From an uncultured Rhodospirillaceae bacterium (GTDB lineage: Bacteria > Pseudomonadota > Alphaproteobacteria > Rhodospirillales > Magnetospirillaceae), in NCBI GenBank assembly GCA_937887565.1, contig CALABS010000065.1:13609-77608 (forward strand): DNA of 64,000 bases, given 5' to 3'. Of the stretch, positions 28,672-38,090 are shown piece by piece. The notes below the pieces were generated by a model, which ran no database searches, was not told where the DNA came from, and saw only the letters and a list, made by a program, of their open reading frames with translations. A program made the translations under genes and the position numbers. Each line of letters begins with the position of its first letter. Within the stretch, counting starts at the first letter, position 1.

Positions 28672-30966
28672 TCAGGCCCGCTCCGCCGCCTCGGCGGCCA
28701 GGCGGGAGACCAGGGCGGCCAGGCGGTCGAAATCCACCGGCTTGGACAGAAACTCGTTCATGCCGGCCTCGAAGCACTGCTTGGCGTCGTCGGCGAAGGC
28801 GTTGGCGGTCAGCGCGATGATGGGCACGGTGCCGTGCGGGGGCGGCAGTTCGCGGATGCGCCGCGCCGCCTCGAGCCCGTCCATCACCGGCATGCCGATA
28901 TCCATCAGGATGGCGTCGAAGCGTTCGCCGCTCGCCTTGTCCACCGCGTCGCGGCCGTTGGCGGCCACCTCCACCCGATGGCCGCGCCGGCCCAGGAAGG
29001 TGGCGACGACCTTCTGGTTGACGGGATTGTCCTCGGCCAGCAGGAAGCGCAGCGCCGGCGCCACGGCCGCCTCGACGGGATTGGGTTCGGCGGCGGCGGG
29101 GGCCTCGGACGGGTCGAGCGGCAGCTCGAACCAGAAGGTGCTGCCCCGGCCGGGCTCGCTCTCGACGCCGATGCGGCCCGCCTGCAGTTCCACCAGCCGT
29201 CGGCAGATGGCCAGGCCCAGCCCGGTGCCGCCATAGCGGCGGGTGATCGCGGTGTCGCCTTGCTGGAACGGTTCGAACAGGCGGTCGCGCATGTCCGGCG
29301 GGATGCCGATGCCGCTGTCCTCGACCTCGAAGCGGACCATGGGGAGCATGCCGCCCCGGGTCACCGAGACCCGGACGCTTCCATGGTCGGTGAACTTGAT
29401 GGCATTGCCGACCAGATTGAGCAGGATCTGGCGCAGCCGCAGGTCGTCGCCCGTCACCCATTGGGGAAGGTCGGCGGCGGCGGCGGTGACGAGGGCGATA
29501 CCCTTCTCGGCGGCGCGTCCGCGCAGCAGGCCGGTCACGTCGTCGACCACCGCGGACAGCGGGAAGACGGTGCGCGTCAACTGGACCTTGCCCGCCTCCA
29601 TGCGCGACAGGTCGAGGATGTCGTTGAGCAGGGCGTGCAGGGCGCGACCGGAACTGCACAGCGTCTCGACCTGCTCGTGCTGCTCGGGGGGCAGCGGCGC
29701 CTCCCGCAGCAATTGCGCCATGCCGAGGATGCCGTTCATGGGGGTGCGGATCTCGTGGCTCATGGTGGCCAGGAAGTCCGACTTGGCGCGGGTGGCCGCT
29801 TCGGCGCGCTCCTTCGCCTCCTTGAGGTCCTCCTCGGCCTGGCGGCGGTCGGAGATGTCGTGAACGCCGGCCATCAGCACCGGCTCGCCCCTGAAGACGG
29901 TGGGAACCGCCGAGATCAGCCCCCAGAAGGTGGTGCCGTCGCCGCGGCGCAGCCGCGCCTCGAAGGCCCGGACGTGGCCGTGCTCGGCCACCAGCCGCAG
30001 CAGGCGGTCACGGTCGGCGGAGTCGACGTAGAAATCCTTGGTCGCCATGCCGACCGGGTCCAGGGACTTCAGCAGCGTGTCCTTGACCTGCTGGTTGGCG
30101 AACAGGATGCGGTTGTCGGCCATCCGGGTCATGACCACCGGCACCGGCATGCTGTCGACGATGACCCGCAGGCGCTCCTCGCTCTCGCGCAGCGCCGCTT
30201 CCGAGGCCTTGGCCGCCTCGAGGCGCTCGATCTCGATGGCGTGGCGGCGGAAGACCTCGGCGGCGCGGGCGATGTCGCCGATCTCGTCGGTGCGGCCGAG
30301 GGCGGGCAGGGCGACGTCCTTCTGCCCCTGGGCAAGGCGCAGCAGGGCGGTCGCCATGGCGTGCAGCGGGATGGTGATCCGCCGGACACTCCAGATGATG
30401 GCGGTCGACAGGGTGACGAGCATGGCGACCATGCCGGCCAGACTGAACCGCATTCCCCGCCGCACGTCGCGTTCGGCGGCTTCCGGCGAGAACCCGATCA
30501 CCAGGGTGCCGACCGCCTCGCGGATCTGTCCGGTGCGATAGACGATGTCGCGGCTGACCACCAGGACCTTGTCCGTGGTGTTGCCTGGGTTGCCCAGTTG
30601 GCCGTAGGAGGAGCCGTCGACGGCGGCCACATGGACCCATGCCACGTCCGGGTCGCCGGCCATGGCGCGAACCAGCACCCCGACCACCTCGCGGTCGAAG
30701 TCGTAGAGCGGCCGCGACATGGCGACCGCCTGGACGTCGGCCATGCGCTCCGCCTTTTGCGACAGCAGGGCCAGGCGCTCGTCCCGCATGGCCTTCAGGC
30801 GCGCGATCTCGGAAACCGACACCACCGCGACGACGGCCAGCAGGGCGATGGTCAGCACCCTGGCGCCCAGCGGCAACCGCCGGAACCGGCCCTGGGACGG
30901 TGCCATCGCCACCGCGCCGGTTCCATCGGTCGCGGCGGACCTTTCCTCGACGCCGTCACGCTCCAA
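28672..30966 (-). CDS. Hybrid sensor histidine kinase (HAMP, PAS, receiver)
   Basis: The 764-residue protein has a membrane segment near residues 35-55 (ARVLTIALLAVVAVVSV), a periplasmic domain, a second segment near 180-200, a HAMP linker, a PAS domain (MPVPVVMTRMADNRILFAN... DISDRRQAEEDL), a HisKA with MSHEIRTPMNGILG, a HATPase with NLVGNAIKF, DSGIGI and GTGLGLAI, and a C-terminal receiver with the phosphoacceptor Asp in ILMDIGMPVMDG. The receiver lacks an output domain, so it probably relays to an Hpt protein elsewhere. A shorter start at MAPSQGRF is possible. It converges on the giant gene with a 24-base gap, which contains only a short GGGCCGGCCC palindrome. Confidence 0.93.
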   Translation of the reverse strand: MERDGVEERSAATDGTGAVAMAPSQGRFRRLPLGARVLTIALLAVVAVVSVSEIARLKAMRDERLALLSQKAERMADVQAVAMSRPLYDFDREVVGVLVRAMAGDPDVAWVHVAAVDGSSYGQLGNPGNTTDKVLVVSRDIVYRTGQIREAVGTLVIGFSPEAAERDVRRGMRFSLAGMVAMLVTLSTAIIWSVRRITIPLHAMATALLRLAQGQKDVALPALGRTDEIGDIARAAEVFRRHAIEIERLEAAKASEAALRESEERLRVIVDSMPVPVVMTRMADNRILFANQQVKDTLLKSLDPVGMATKDFYVDSADRDRLLRLVAEHGHVRAFEARLRRGDGTTFWGLISAVPTVFRGEPVLMAGVHDISDRRQAEEDLKEAKERAEAATRAKSDFLATMSHEIRTPMNGILGMAQLLREAPLPPEQHEQVETLCSSGRALHALLNDILDLSRMEAGKVQLTRTVFPLSAVVDDVTGLLRGRAAEKGIALVTAAAADLPQWVTGDDLRLRQILLNLVGNAIKFTDHGSVRVSVTRGGMLPMVRFEVEDSGIGIPPDMRDRLFEPFQQGDTAITRRYGGTGLGLAICRRLVELQAGRIGVESEPGRGSTFWFELPLDPSEAPAAAEPNPVEAAVAPALRFLLAEDNPVNQKVVATFLGRRGHRVEVAANGRDAVDKASGERFDAILMDIGMPVMDGLEAARRIRELPPPHGTVPIIALTANAFADDAKQCFEAGMNEFLSKPVDFDRLAALVSRLAAEAAERA

Positions 30967-31020
30967 ATGCCGCCCTCCCAGGCCATGGATCGAGCCATCC
31001 TACAGGGGAGCGGGGGCATA

Positions 31021-31056
31021 CGAAAGGCGTGAGGTGTAGGCGAAAGGCGTGAGGTG
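31021..31056. repeat. Tandem 16-base direct repeat, 20-base period
   Basis: CGAAAGGCGTGAGGTG occurs at 31021-31036 and again at 31041-31056, in the gap between the cNMP-binding gene stop and the hybrid kinase start. It ends 55-90 bases upstream of the kinase start, so it may be an operator or a simple slippage duplication. Confidence 0.6.
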
Positions 31057-31060
31057 GGGG

Positions 31061-31669
31061 TCAGCCCTTGTCGAGGACCGTCCGCGGCGAGACGCCCTTG
31101 GTATCGCCCGGGGCGATCACCGAGCCGCGACGGTCCACATGCTCGCGGGTCACGGTCTTGACCCGCTGGATGGCGCGGATGAGATCCTCCAGCGCCTGGA
31201 CCGTGTCGGGGTTGAAATCCTCGACCGTGACCTCGTTGACATAGGTGCGGATGTCGAGCGTATAGGCGTCGAGCATGCGCAGGTAGTCGTGGATGCTGCG
31301 CGGGCGCTTGTTGTAGAGCTTGTGGCTGGCGCGGATGTTGTTGAGGAAAATGGTGATCAGGCCACGGATGAACGGATCGGTGCCGGCCAGCTTCTGGTCG
31401 AACACCGCCTTGGGCACGCGGACGACGATGACGTGATTGTCGGCGACGGCGGTGGCCATGCGCGGCGTGCCGTCGATGACCGCCATCTCGCCGAAGATGC
31501 CGCCCTGCTTGATGACGCCAAGCTTGACGGTCTCGCCCTCGATGTCCTTGTAGATCGCCACCTCGCCGCTTTCGACCACATAGGCGGCGTCGCCACGGTC
31601 GCCTTCGGCGAAAATGACCTTCCCCGGCTCGAAGCTGCGGCGGTCGAGGATTTGGGACCCGTTCATCAT
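31061..31669 (-). CDS. Cyclic nucleotide-binding domain protein
   Basis: About 202 residues. The N-terminal half is a CRP-type cNMP-binding domain: FEPGKVIFAEGDRGDAAYVV, SGEVAIYKD, GGIFGEMAVIDGTPRMATAVA. This last segment is the phosphate-binding cassette (GEMA...RxATA). The C-terminal half is helical and has no helix-turn-helix that I recognise, so it is not an obvious transcription factor. I start at the ATG at 31669 (MMNGSQI) because a longer in-frame start to 31750 encodes a low-complexity leader of glycine and arginine. It precedes the hybrid kinase on the same strand by 94 bases and is divergent from trxA. Confidence 0.85.
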   Translation of the reverse strand: MMNGSQILDRRSFEPGKVIFAEGDRGDAAYVVESGEVAIYKDIEGETVKLGVIKQGGIFGEMAVIDGTPRMATAVADNHVIVVRVPKAVFDQKLAGTDPFIRGLITIFLNNIRASHKLYNKRPRSIHDYLRMLDAYTLDIRTYVNEVTVEDFNPDTVQALEDLIRAIQRVKTVTREHVDRRGSVIAPGDTKGVSPRTVLDKG

Positions 31670-31806
31670 TGTTCCCGAACTGCGGCGGACACCGTGGCCC
31701 GCCCGGGCATTGATGCCATCGCCGCCGCCGCCGGTCAAAGCTCTTCGCATGCAGGTATGCCGCCCCCATATCTTCGAGCGATCGCGCCCGTCGCTTGGGG
31801 TGCGGC

Positions 31807-31835
31807 TTGACGCCCCCGCCGGGGCTTTCTACGAT
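31807..31835 (+). promoter_or_regulatory. Sigma-70-type promoter of trxA
   Basis: TTGACG at 31807-31812 and TACGAT at 31830-31835 are separated by exactly 17 bases. Predicted transcription start near 31842 gives a leader of about 52 bases before the trxA ATG. Confidence 0.65.
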
Positions 31836-31893
31836 GCTTCGCTAATGTGTCTCATGGCCTGCGGGGCCTTTCATTGGAGCAAGGATACTGGCG

Positions 31894-32208
31894 ATGAAGA
31901 ATGTCACGGACTCGTCGTTCGAAGCCGAGGTGCTGAAGGCCTCGGGCCCGGTGCTGGTCGATTTCTGGGCCGAATGGTGCGGCCCCTGCCGCCAGATCGC
32001 TCCCGCCCTCGAGGACCTCGCCAAGGATCTGGGCGACAAGATCACCGTCGCCAAGGTCAACATCGACGACAATCCGGCCACGCCCGGCCGGTACGGCGTT
32101 CGCGGCATTCCCACGCTGATGATCTTCAAGGACGGCCAGGTCGCCGCCACCAAGATCGGCGCGCTTCCGAAGAGCAAGCTCTACGAGTGGGTCGAGCAGT
32201 CGATCTGA
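31894..32208 (+). CDS. trxA: Thioredoxin
   Basis: This 104-residue cytoplasmic thiol-disulfide oxidoreductase is full length for thioredoxin 1. It carries the WCGPC active site at about residues 29-33 (DFWAEWCGPCRQIAP), the cis-proline motif RGIPTLMIFKDG and the closing ALPKSKLYEWV helix. There is no signal peptide. AAGGA lies nine or so bases before the ATG. It is monocistronic: a good sigma-70 promoter lies upstream and a strong terminator lies directly downstream. Confidence 0.97.
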   Translation: MKNVTDSSFEAEVLKASGPVLVDFWAEWCGPCRQIAPALEDLAKDLGDKITVAKVNIDDNPATPGRYGVRGIPTLMIFKDGQVAATKIGALPKSKLYEWVEQSI

Positions 32209-32223
32209 CGCCGCCACGACACG

Positions 32224-32254
32224 AAAAGCCCCGCGCCAGGCGCGGGGCTTTTTT
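32224..32254. terminator. Bidirectional rho-independent terminator
   Basis: AAAAGCCCCGCG, a five-base loop, then CGCGGGGCTTTTTT. The strong GC stem is flanked by an A run and a T run, so it can end trxA on the plus strand and the protease gene on the minus strand, whose stop is at 32264. Confidence 0.95.
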
Positions 32255-32263
32255 GTTGGCGGA

Positions 32264-34123
<1,860 letters not shown>

Positions 34124-34465
34124 GGTTCGGCTTCCGTCCTATCCAGGTCGAGGTACGGGGACGGAAGGTAAGCTTTCGGAAACCGTCGCGGGGGCACGCA
34201 AAGGGAGGGCGGCGAAAAATGGGGCGGACCTGCTGGCCCGCCCCAAGTCTTCGAGGAGGAAACGCGCTGTCGTAGAGGGCGCGGTTCCCGTCGCGGGATC
34301 TCGGGACCCGCGGACGGCGCGCACTATAGGGGAATGCCCCACCCAAAGGAATAGGTTGAAGACCGGACGGGATCAGCGGGCGCCGGATGCCGCCGAACCG
34401 ACATACGGCTGTTACGGAACCGTGCGATGATGGTCGCGAGATCGGGAACGGCCGAGAGGTGCGCC
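34124..34465. other. 342-base divergent intergenic region
   Basis: Lies between the protease gene (minus) and the diheme cytochrome gene (plus). It holds a minus-strand terminator-like hairpin at 34216-34245 and a CGCGGG...CCCGCG hairpin near 34294-34315. I see no convincing coding frame and no clear sigma-70 promoter pair. Confidence 0.5.
34216..34245 (-). terminator. Minus-strand terminator or leader attenuator
   Basis: Read on the minus strand, GGGGCGG, a ten-base loop and CCGCCCC are followed by ATTTTTCG. It lies about 93 bases upstream of the protease start codon, so it would stop transcription coming towards that gene. Confidence 0.5.
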
Positions 34466-34969
34466 ATGAGTCGGATCACCGCGACAGCGACGCTCGGGCT
34501 GGCGATCCTGCTCGGCAGTGCGGGCGGGCCGGCGACCGCCGAGGATCTCCATGTCCTGTGGGACCGCCAATGCGGCGGCTGCCACGGCCATGCCGGCGAC
34601 TTCGCCCGCGATTCGCTGCGGGTGGTGGACGGGCGGCTTGTCGGGGCCCGGCTTGGTGACGGCGTCGAGGCCTTCCTGGCCACGCACAATGGCGGCTATT
34701 CCCCCGAGGTCGTCGCGGCCATGACCGGCATGTTGCGGGCGCAGTTGCAGACGCCCGACCTGTTCCGCAGCCACTGCGCCGACTGCCATGGCCTGGCCGC
34801 CCAGTTCGTCCGCGAGCAACTGGTCGAGCGTGACGGCCGGCTGGTGGGGCGCTATTCGGGAGCCGAGGTCGAGGCGACCCTGGCGCGGCACGGCGGCCTG
34901 GATGACGGGCAGGCGACGCTGATGCTGCGGGTTCTCGAGCGCATCGAACGCGAGGTCCATCGCCGCTGA
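34466..34969 (+). CDS. Periplasmic diheme cytochrome c
   Basis: The 167-residue protein has a signal peptide (TLGLAILLGSAGGPATA) and two CxxCH heme-binding motifs, CGGCH and CADCH, about 70 residues apart. The two halves look like an internal duplication (each motif is followed by a DGRLVG segment), suggesting two fused small cytochrome domains. Methionine sixth ligands cannot be assigned with confidence. Start 34466 has GAGAGGT upstream; the longer in-frame start adds 13 residues without a ribosome site. An electron-transfer role is likely; the partner is unknown. It is followed by bacteriohemerythrin 114 bases later on the same strand. Confidence 0.85.
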   Translation: MSRITATATLGLAILLGSAGGPATAEDLHVLWDRQCGGCHGHAGDFARDSLRVVDGRLVGARLGDGVEAFLATHNGGYSPEVVAAMTGMLRAQLQTPDLFRSHCADCHGLAAQFVREQLVERDGRLVGRYSGAEVEATLARHGGLDDGQATLMLRVLERIEREVHRR

Positions 34970-35083
34970 GATACGGACAGCCCGCATCCCTGGGCTGCGA
35001 AAACGCGGGCACAAGCGAGTCGTTCCGCCGTCCCGGCGGGGGGTAGAATTGAAGCCGGGGACAAGGATTGGGTTGGAGGGGCC

Positions 35084-35551
35084 ATGTTCACGTGGCGGCC
35101 CGAAATGAGCGTCGGGCATCCCGACATCGACCGCGACCACCGGCATCTGGTCGAGCTTCTCAACGCCTTCGAGGGCGCCGCCGGGCGCGAGCCGTCGCAG
35201 GCCGTTCTGCACGACACCCTGCTCAAGCTGCAGGACTACGCCATCGACCATTTCGGCCGCGAGGAGGCCATCCAGCGCGAGGCCGGCTATCCGTTCCTGG
35301 TCGAGCACAAGCACGAGCACGACGCGCTGGTCGAACGCCTGACCGATTTCGCCAAGACCTATTTCATCAGCCGGCGGCGGCCGGTGGACCGCGCGGTGTT
35401 GACGGAATTCGCCGCCTTCCTTCGCGAGTGGTTCGTCGTCCACACCATGGGCGCCGACCTGCGGATGAAGGGCTGGGTGGGTGTCAAGCCGGCGGAACGG
35501 GTGTCCCCGTCGCCGCCAGCCGCTCCCGCCGCTCGTCGAGGCGGGCGCTGA
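35084..35551 (+). CDS. Bacteriohemerythrin
   Basis: The 155-residue protein is a single hemerythrin domain that binds dioxygen (or NO) at a di-iron centre in the cytoplasm. All expected ligands are visible: His in IDRDHRHL, His and Glu in HFGREEAI, the HKHEH segment after GYPFLVE, and His plus Asp in VVHTMGADLRMK. GGAGG precedes the ATG. Magnetospirilla have many such proteins, which fits a microaerophile that handles oxygen carefully. The last 20 residues are a low-complexity Pro/Ala/Arg tail and overlap the end of the convergent thioesterase gene by 68 bases. Confidence 0.95.
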   Translation: MFTWRPEMSVGHPDIDRDHRHLVELLNAFEGAAGREPSQAVLHDTLLKLQDYAIDHFGREEAIQREAGYPFLVEHKHEHDALVERLTDFAKTYFISRRRPVDRAVLTEFAAFLREWFVVHTMGADLRMKGWVGVKPAERVSPSPPAAPAARRGGR

Positions 35552-35933
35552 AGCGGTCCCAGGCGACCACCGCGCGGTCGTGGGTGCCGCCGCCGATGAT
35601 GTCCAGCTCATCGCGGGCGACGACGTCCCAACCGACCCGGCGGCCATCGACGGCGCGGCAGGTCACCGTCACGATCACCGTCTGGCCGGGCAGGGTGGGG
35701 GCGGTGTGGGTGACGGCGATGCCCACGCCCAGCGAGCCCTCGCCCTCGTCCAGATGCGGCGTCAGCGCCTCGATGCAGGCCCATTCCATCAGCCCGACCA
35801 TGAAGCCGGTGGCGAAGACCTCGGGCATGGTGCGGAAGTCCGGGGATTCCGGGTAGAGGGCGGGAACGGTCTTCGAGCGCGGGATGGTGAAGCGGAGCTC
35901 GTGGCTCATGCCCGGAACCAGGGTGGATTTCAC
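35484..35933 (-). CDS. FlK-like hot-dog thioesterase
   Basis: About 149 residues, starting at a GTG with AAGAGGAG at good spacing. Family: fluoroacetyl-CoA-thioesterase-like hot-dog fold. Visible features: PGMSHELRFTIPRSKTVPALY, FATGFMVGLMEWACIEAL with the catalytic Glu, and VTHTAPTLPGQTVIVTV with the catalytic His region. The true substrate is probably an acyl-CoA, not fluoroacetyl-CoA. A longer in-frame reading upstream to 36113 runs into the divergent regulator and lacks support. The 3' end overlaps the bacteriohemerythrin gene by 68 bases on the other strand. Confidence 0.85.
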   Translation of the reverse strand: MKSTLVPGMSHELRFTIPRSKTVPALYPESPDFRTMPEVFATGFMVGLMEWACIEALTPHLDEGEGSLGVGIAVTHTAPTLPGQTVIVTVTCRAVDGRRVGWDVVARDELDIIGGGTHDRAVVAWDRFSARLDERRERLAATGTPVPPA

Positions 35934-36030
35934 GGCGTGCTCCTCTTGCGGCGATGGTCGTCGGGCGGCATGGTAGCGCGCACCGCCCACGCGGCCAGCC
36001 GGGAATTTCCCTGGGAGGATGACGGCCACC

Positions 36031-36570
36031 ATGATCCAGGAGACGCTCGACGCCCTCGACGACGGGGTGGCGCGATTCGACGGCGGGATGCGGCTGGCGG
36101 TGTGGAACCGCACGCTGGCATCACGGATGGGCTATCCGGCCGAGCTGATGCGCGTCGGCACCCACTTCCTCGACTTCGTGCACTTCAATATCGGTCGCGG
36201 CGAACACGGTTCCGGCCCGGCCCGCCTGCTGGCCCGCCAACGCCTCGCCACCGTCGCCGACAGCTACCAGCGGCGCCGCCCCGACGGCTCGGTGGTGCGG
36301 GTGCGCGGGCGCGCCATGCCCGATGGCGGCTTCGTCAAGGTCTTCAGCTTTCCGCCCGACGCCGAGGCCGTCCCGTGCCTGACCGCCCGCGAGCACGAGG
36401 TGCTGCTGTGGGCCGCCGAGGGCAAGACCGCCTGGGAGACCGCGACCATCCTCGGCCTGTCCGCCAAGACGGTGGAATTTCATCTCGCCAATTGCGCCCG
36501 CAAGCTGGGGACGGCGGGCAAGGCGCCGACGGTGCTGGCGGCGGCCCGGCGGGGGCTGCTGCCCTTGTAG
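36031..36570 (+). CDS. PAS-LuxR transcriptional regulator
   Basis: This 179-residue protein has an N-terminal PAS domain of the PAS-7 type (ALDDGVARFDGGMRLAVWNRTL) and a C-terminal LuxR/GerE helix-turn-helix (LTAREHEVLLWAAEGKTAWE, LSAKTVEFHLANCARKLG). No receiver domain is present, so it senses a small molecule, redox or another signal directly. I chose the ATG at 36031: GGGAGG is 12 bases upstream, while the alternative ATG at 36019 abuts the ribosome site. It lies divergent from the thioesterase gene, which could be a target, and ends four bases before the convergent cupredoxin gene. Confidence 0.9.
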   Translation: MIQETLDALDDGVARFDGGMRLAVWNRTLASRMGYPAELMRVGTHFLDFVHFNIGRGEHGSGPARLLARQRLATVADSYQRRRPDGSVVRVRGRAMPDGGFVKVFSFPPDAEAVPCLTAREHEVLLWAAEGKTAWETATILGLSAKTVEFHLANCARKLGTAGKAPTVLAAARRGLLPL

Positions 36571-36574
36571 CGGG

Positions 36575-37045
36575 TTACTCCACCACGTTGACGATGCCGG
36601 TCATGCCCAGCAGGGCGTGGCCGGGCATGGTGCATTCGAAGCGGTACGAGCCGTAACGGGCGGGGACGAACCACAGTTCCTGGACCACGCCGTCTTCGAC
36701 CGTCACCTTCTCGACCCACGGCGCCTCGACCGTCTGCTGGGGGGTGACCAGCTTCTGCACCGCGATGCCCTTGAAGAAGGACTCCGAGACGAAGGTATGG
36801 TCGCTGGTCGAGGTGTTGCGCAGGATCAGCCGCACCGGCTCGCCACGGCGGAAGGTCAGCTCGTCGGGACGGAAGGCGTGGTTGACCAGTTCCAGCTCGA
36901 CCACGCGCGGGTTGGACCAGTCGGCCTGGGCCACCACCTCGCGGGCATTCTTGAGGTAGCCCGGCGGCTGCACGTGGCTCACCTTGTCGGGGCCGGCGCA
37001 GCCGAAGGCGGCGAGCAGCGAGAGCAGCAGGGCCAGGTGTTTCAT
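36575..37045 (-). CDS. Cupredoxin-domain lipoprotein
   Basis: The 156-residue protein begins with a short hydrophobic signal ending AAFGC, a probable lipobox, so it is likely anchored in a membrane facing the periplasm. The C-terminal domain is a cupredoxin: ligands His (STSDHTFV), Cys, His (ECTMPGH) and Met (LLGMTG) are all present, giving a type 1 copper site. Start ATG at 37045 has GGAGG eight bases upstream. It overlaps the DUF985 gene by ATGA, last gene of a coupled operon with GST and argJ upstream. Electron carrier or copper-handling role is inferred. Confidence 0.88.
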   Translation of the reverse strand: MKHLALLLSLLAAFGCAGPDKVSHVQPPGYLKNAREVVAQADWSNPRVVELELVNHAFRPDELTFRRGEPVRLILRNTSTSDHTFVSESFFKGIAVQKLVTPQQTVEAPWVEKVTVEDGVVQELWFVPARYGSYRFECTMPGHALLGMTGIVNVVE

Positions 37046-37461
37046 GCGCATCCTCCCTCGGGGTCCCAGCCGGGTGGGGCCAGGGTGAAGCCGGCGAACT
37101 CGAATGCCGGCGCCACCACGCAGCCGACCAGCACCCAATCGCCCAGCGGTTCGGCGGCCTGCCACGCATGGGGCGGCACCACCGCCTGCGGCCGCTGGCC
37201 GAGGGCGAGGTCGGCGCCAAGCACGGTGTCGGCGACACCGGCGATGCGCAGCCTCAGCGGCGCGCCGGCATGCCAGGTCCAGGTTTCGACCGCGTCCACC
37301 TTGTGCCAGTGCGAGCGCTCGCCCGCCCGCAGCAGATAATAGATGGCGGTGCAGGCGCCGCGCCCCCCGTCCTCGGATGGGTGGCGATAGGTCTCGGCAT
37401 AGGCGCCGCCCTCCGGATGGGGGACCAGCCCCAGCCGGGCGATGACCTCGTCGGCGGTCAT
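37042..37461 (-). CDS. DUF985 cupin-family protein
   Basis: A 139-residue cupin of the DUF985 family, with the typical start (VIARLGLVPHPEGGAYAETYR), the metal-site motif (SHWHKVDAVETWTWHAG) and the end FEFAGFTLAPPGW. The function of the family is poorly known; some members are described as sugar-epimerase-like cupins. Both ends are ATGA overlaps: its start overlaps the GST stop and its stop overlaps the cupredoxin start, so the three are translationally coupled. Confidence 0.9.
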   Translation of the reverse strand: MTADEVIARLGLVPHPEGGAYAETYRHPSEDGGRGACTAIYYLLRAGERSHWHKVDAVETWTWHAGAPLRLRIAGVADTVLGADLALGQRPQAVVPPHAWQAAEPLGDWVLVGCVVAPAFEFAGFTLAPPGWDPEGGCA

Positions 37462-38060
37462 TCCTTGGGCACGGTCAGGGCCAGCGACGGCCGCGCCGAC
37501 ACCGTCTCGAACCACGTCGCCAGGGTGGCGCGGCCGGCCCGCCAGTCGGCGATCCTGCGCAGGTCGAGATAGCCGAGCGCGCAAGCGGTGGCGATCTGGC
37601 CGATCAGGAACTCCTCGCCCCAGCCGGCGCATTCCTGCTCCAGCGCGTCGCAGGCCCGCGCTATGGCGGCCTGCTGGCGGTCGGCCCAGGCCGGCCAGCG
37701 GGCGGTCTCGGGGCGGGTGGAGGTCTCGACGCGCACCTGCACGGCGGCGTCGAGGATGCCGTCGGCCAGGGCCTGGAGGCGCAACTGGCGCCAGCGCTCG
37801 CCGCCCGCGGGCGGGAACAGCTTGCGGCCGTCATGCAGGGAATCCAGGTATTCGCAGATCACCGGCGAATCGTACAGCGCCTCGCCGCCGTCGGTGATCA
37901 GCGCCGGCACCTTGCACAGCGGGTTGTCCCGGGGCAGGTCGGTGTCGGCCGCCCAGGCGTTGGTGACCACGGTGTCGAGCCGCTTGTCCAGGCCGGCCTC
38001 GTAGGCCACGGCCAAACATTTGCGGGCGAAGGGCGAGGTGGTGGAATAACGCAGCTTCAT
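37458..38060 (-). CDS. Glutathione S-transferase family protein
   Basis: The 200-residue protein has a thioredoxin-like N-terminal domain (MKLRYSTTSPFARKCLAVAYE), the glutathione-binding turn KVPALI followed by ALYDSPVICEYLD, and an all-helical C-terminal domain. SPFARK places a serine near the catalytic position. The substrate is unknown. It starts 30 bases after argJ and is coupled to the DUF985 gene through an ATGA overlap. Confidence 0.92.
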   Translation of the reverse strand: MKLRYSTTSPFARKCLAVAYEAGLDKRLDTVVTNAWAADTDLPRDNPLCKVPALITDGGEALYDSPVICEYLDSLHDGRKLFPPAGGERWRQLRLQALADGILDAAVQVRVETSTRPETARWPAWADRQQAAIARACDALEQECAGWGEEFLIGQIATACALGYLDLRRIADWRAGRATLATWFETVSARPSLALTVPKE

Positions 38061-38090
38061 GGATCGTCCTCCCGCGGGGGCGGGGGGCCT

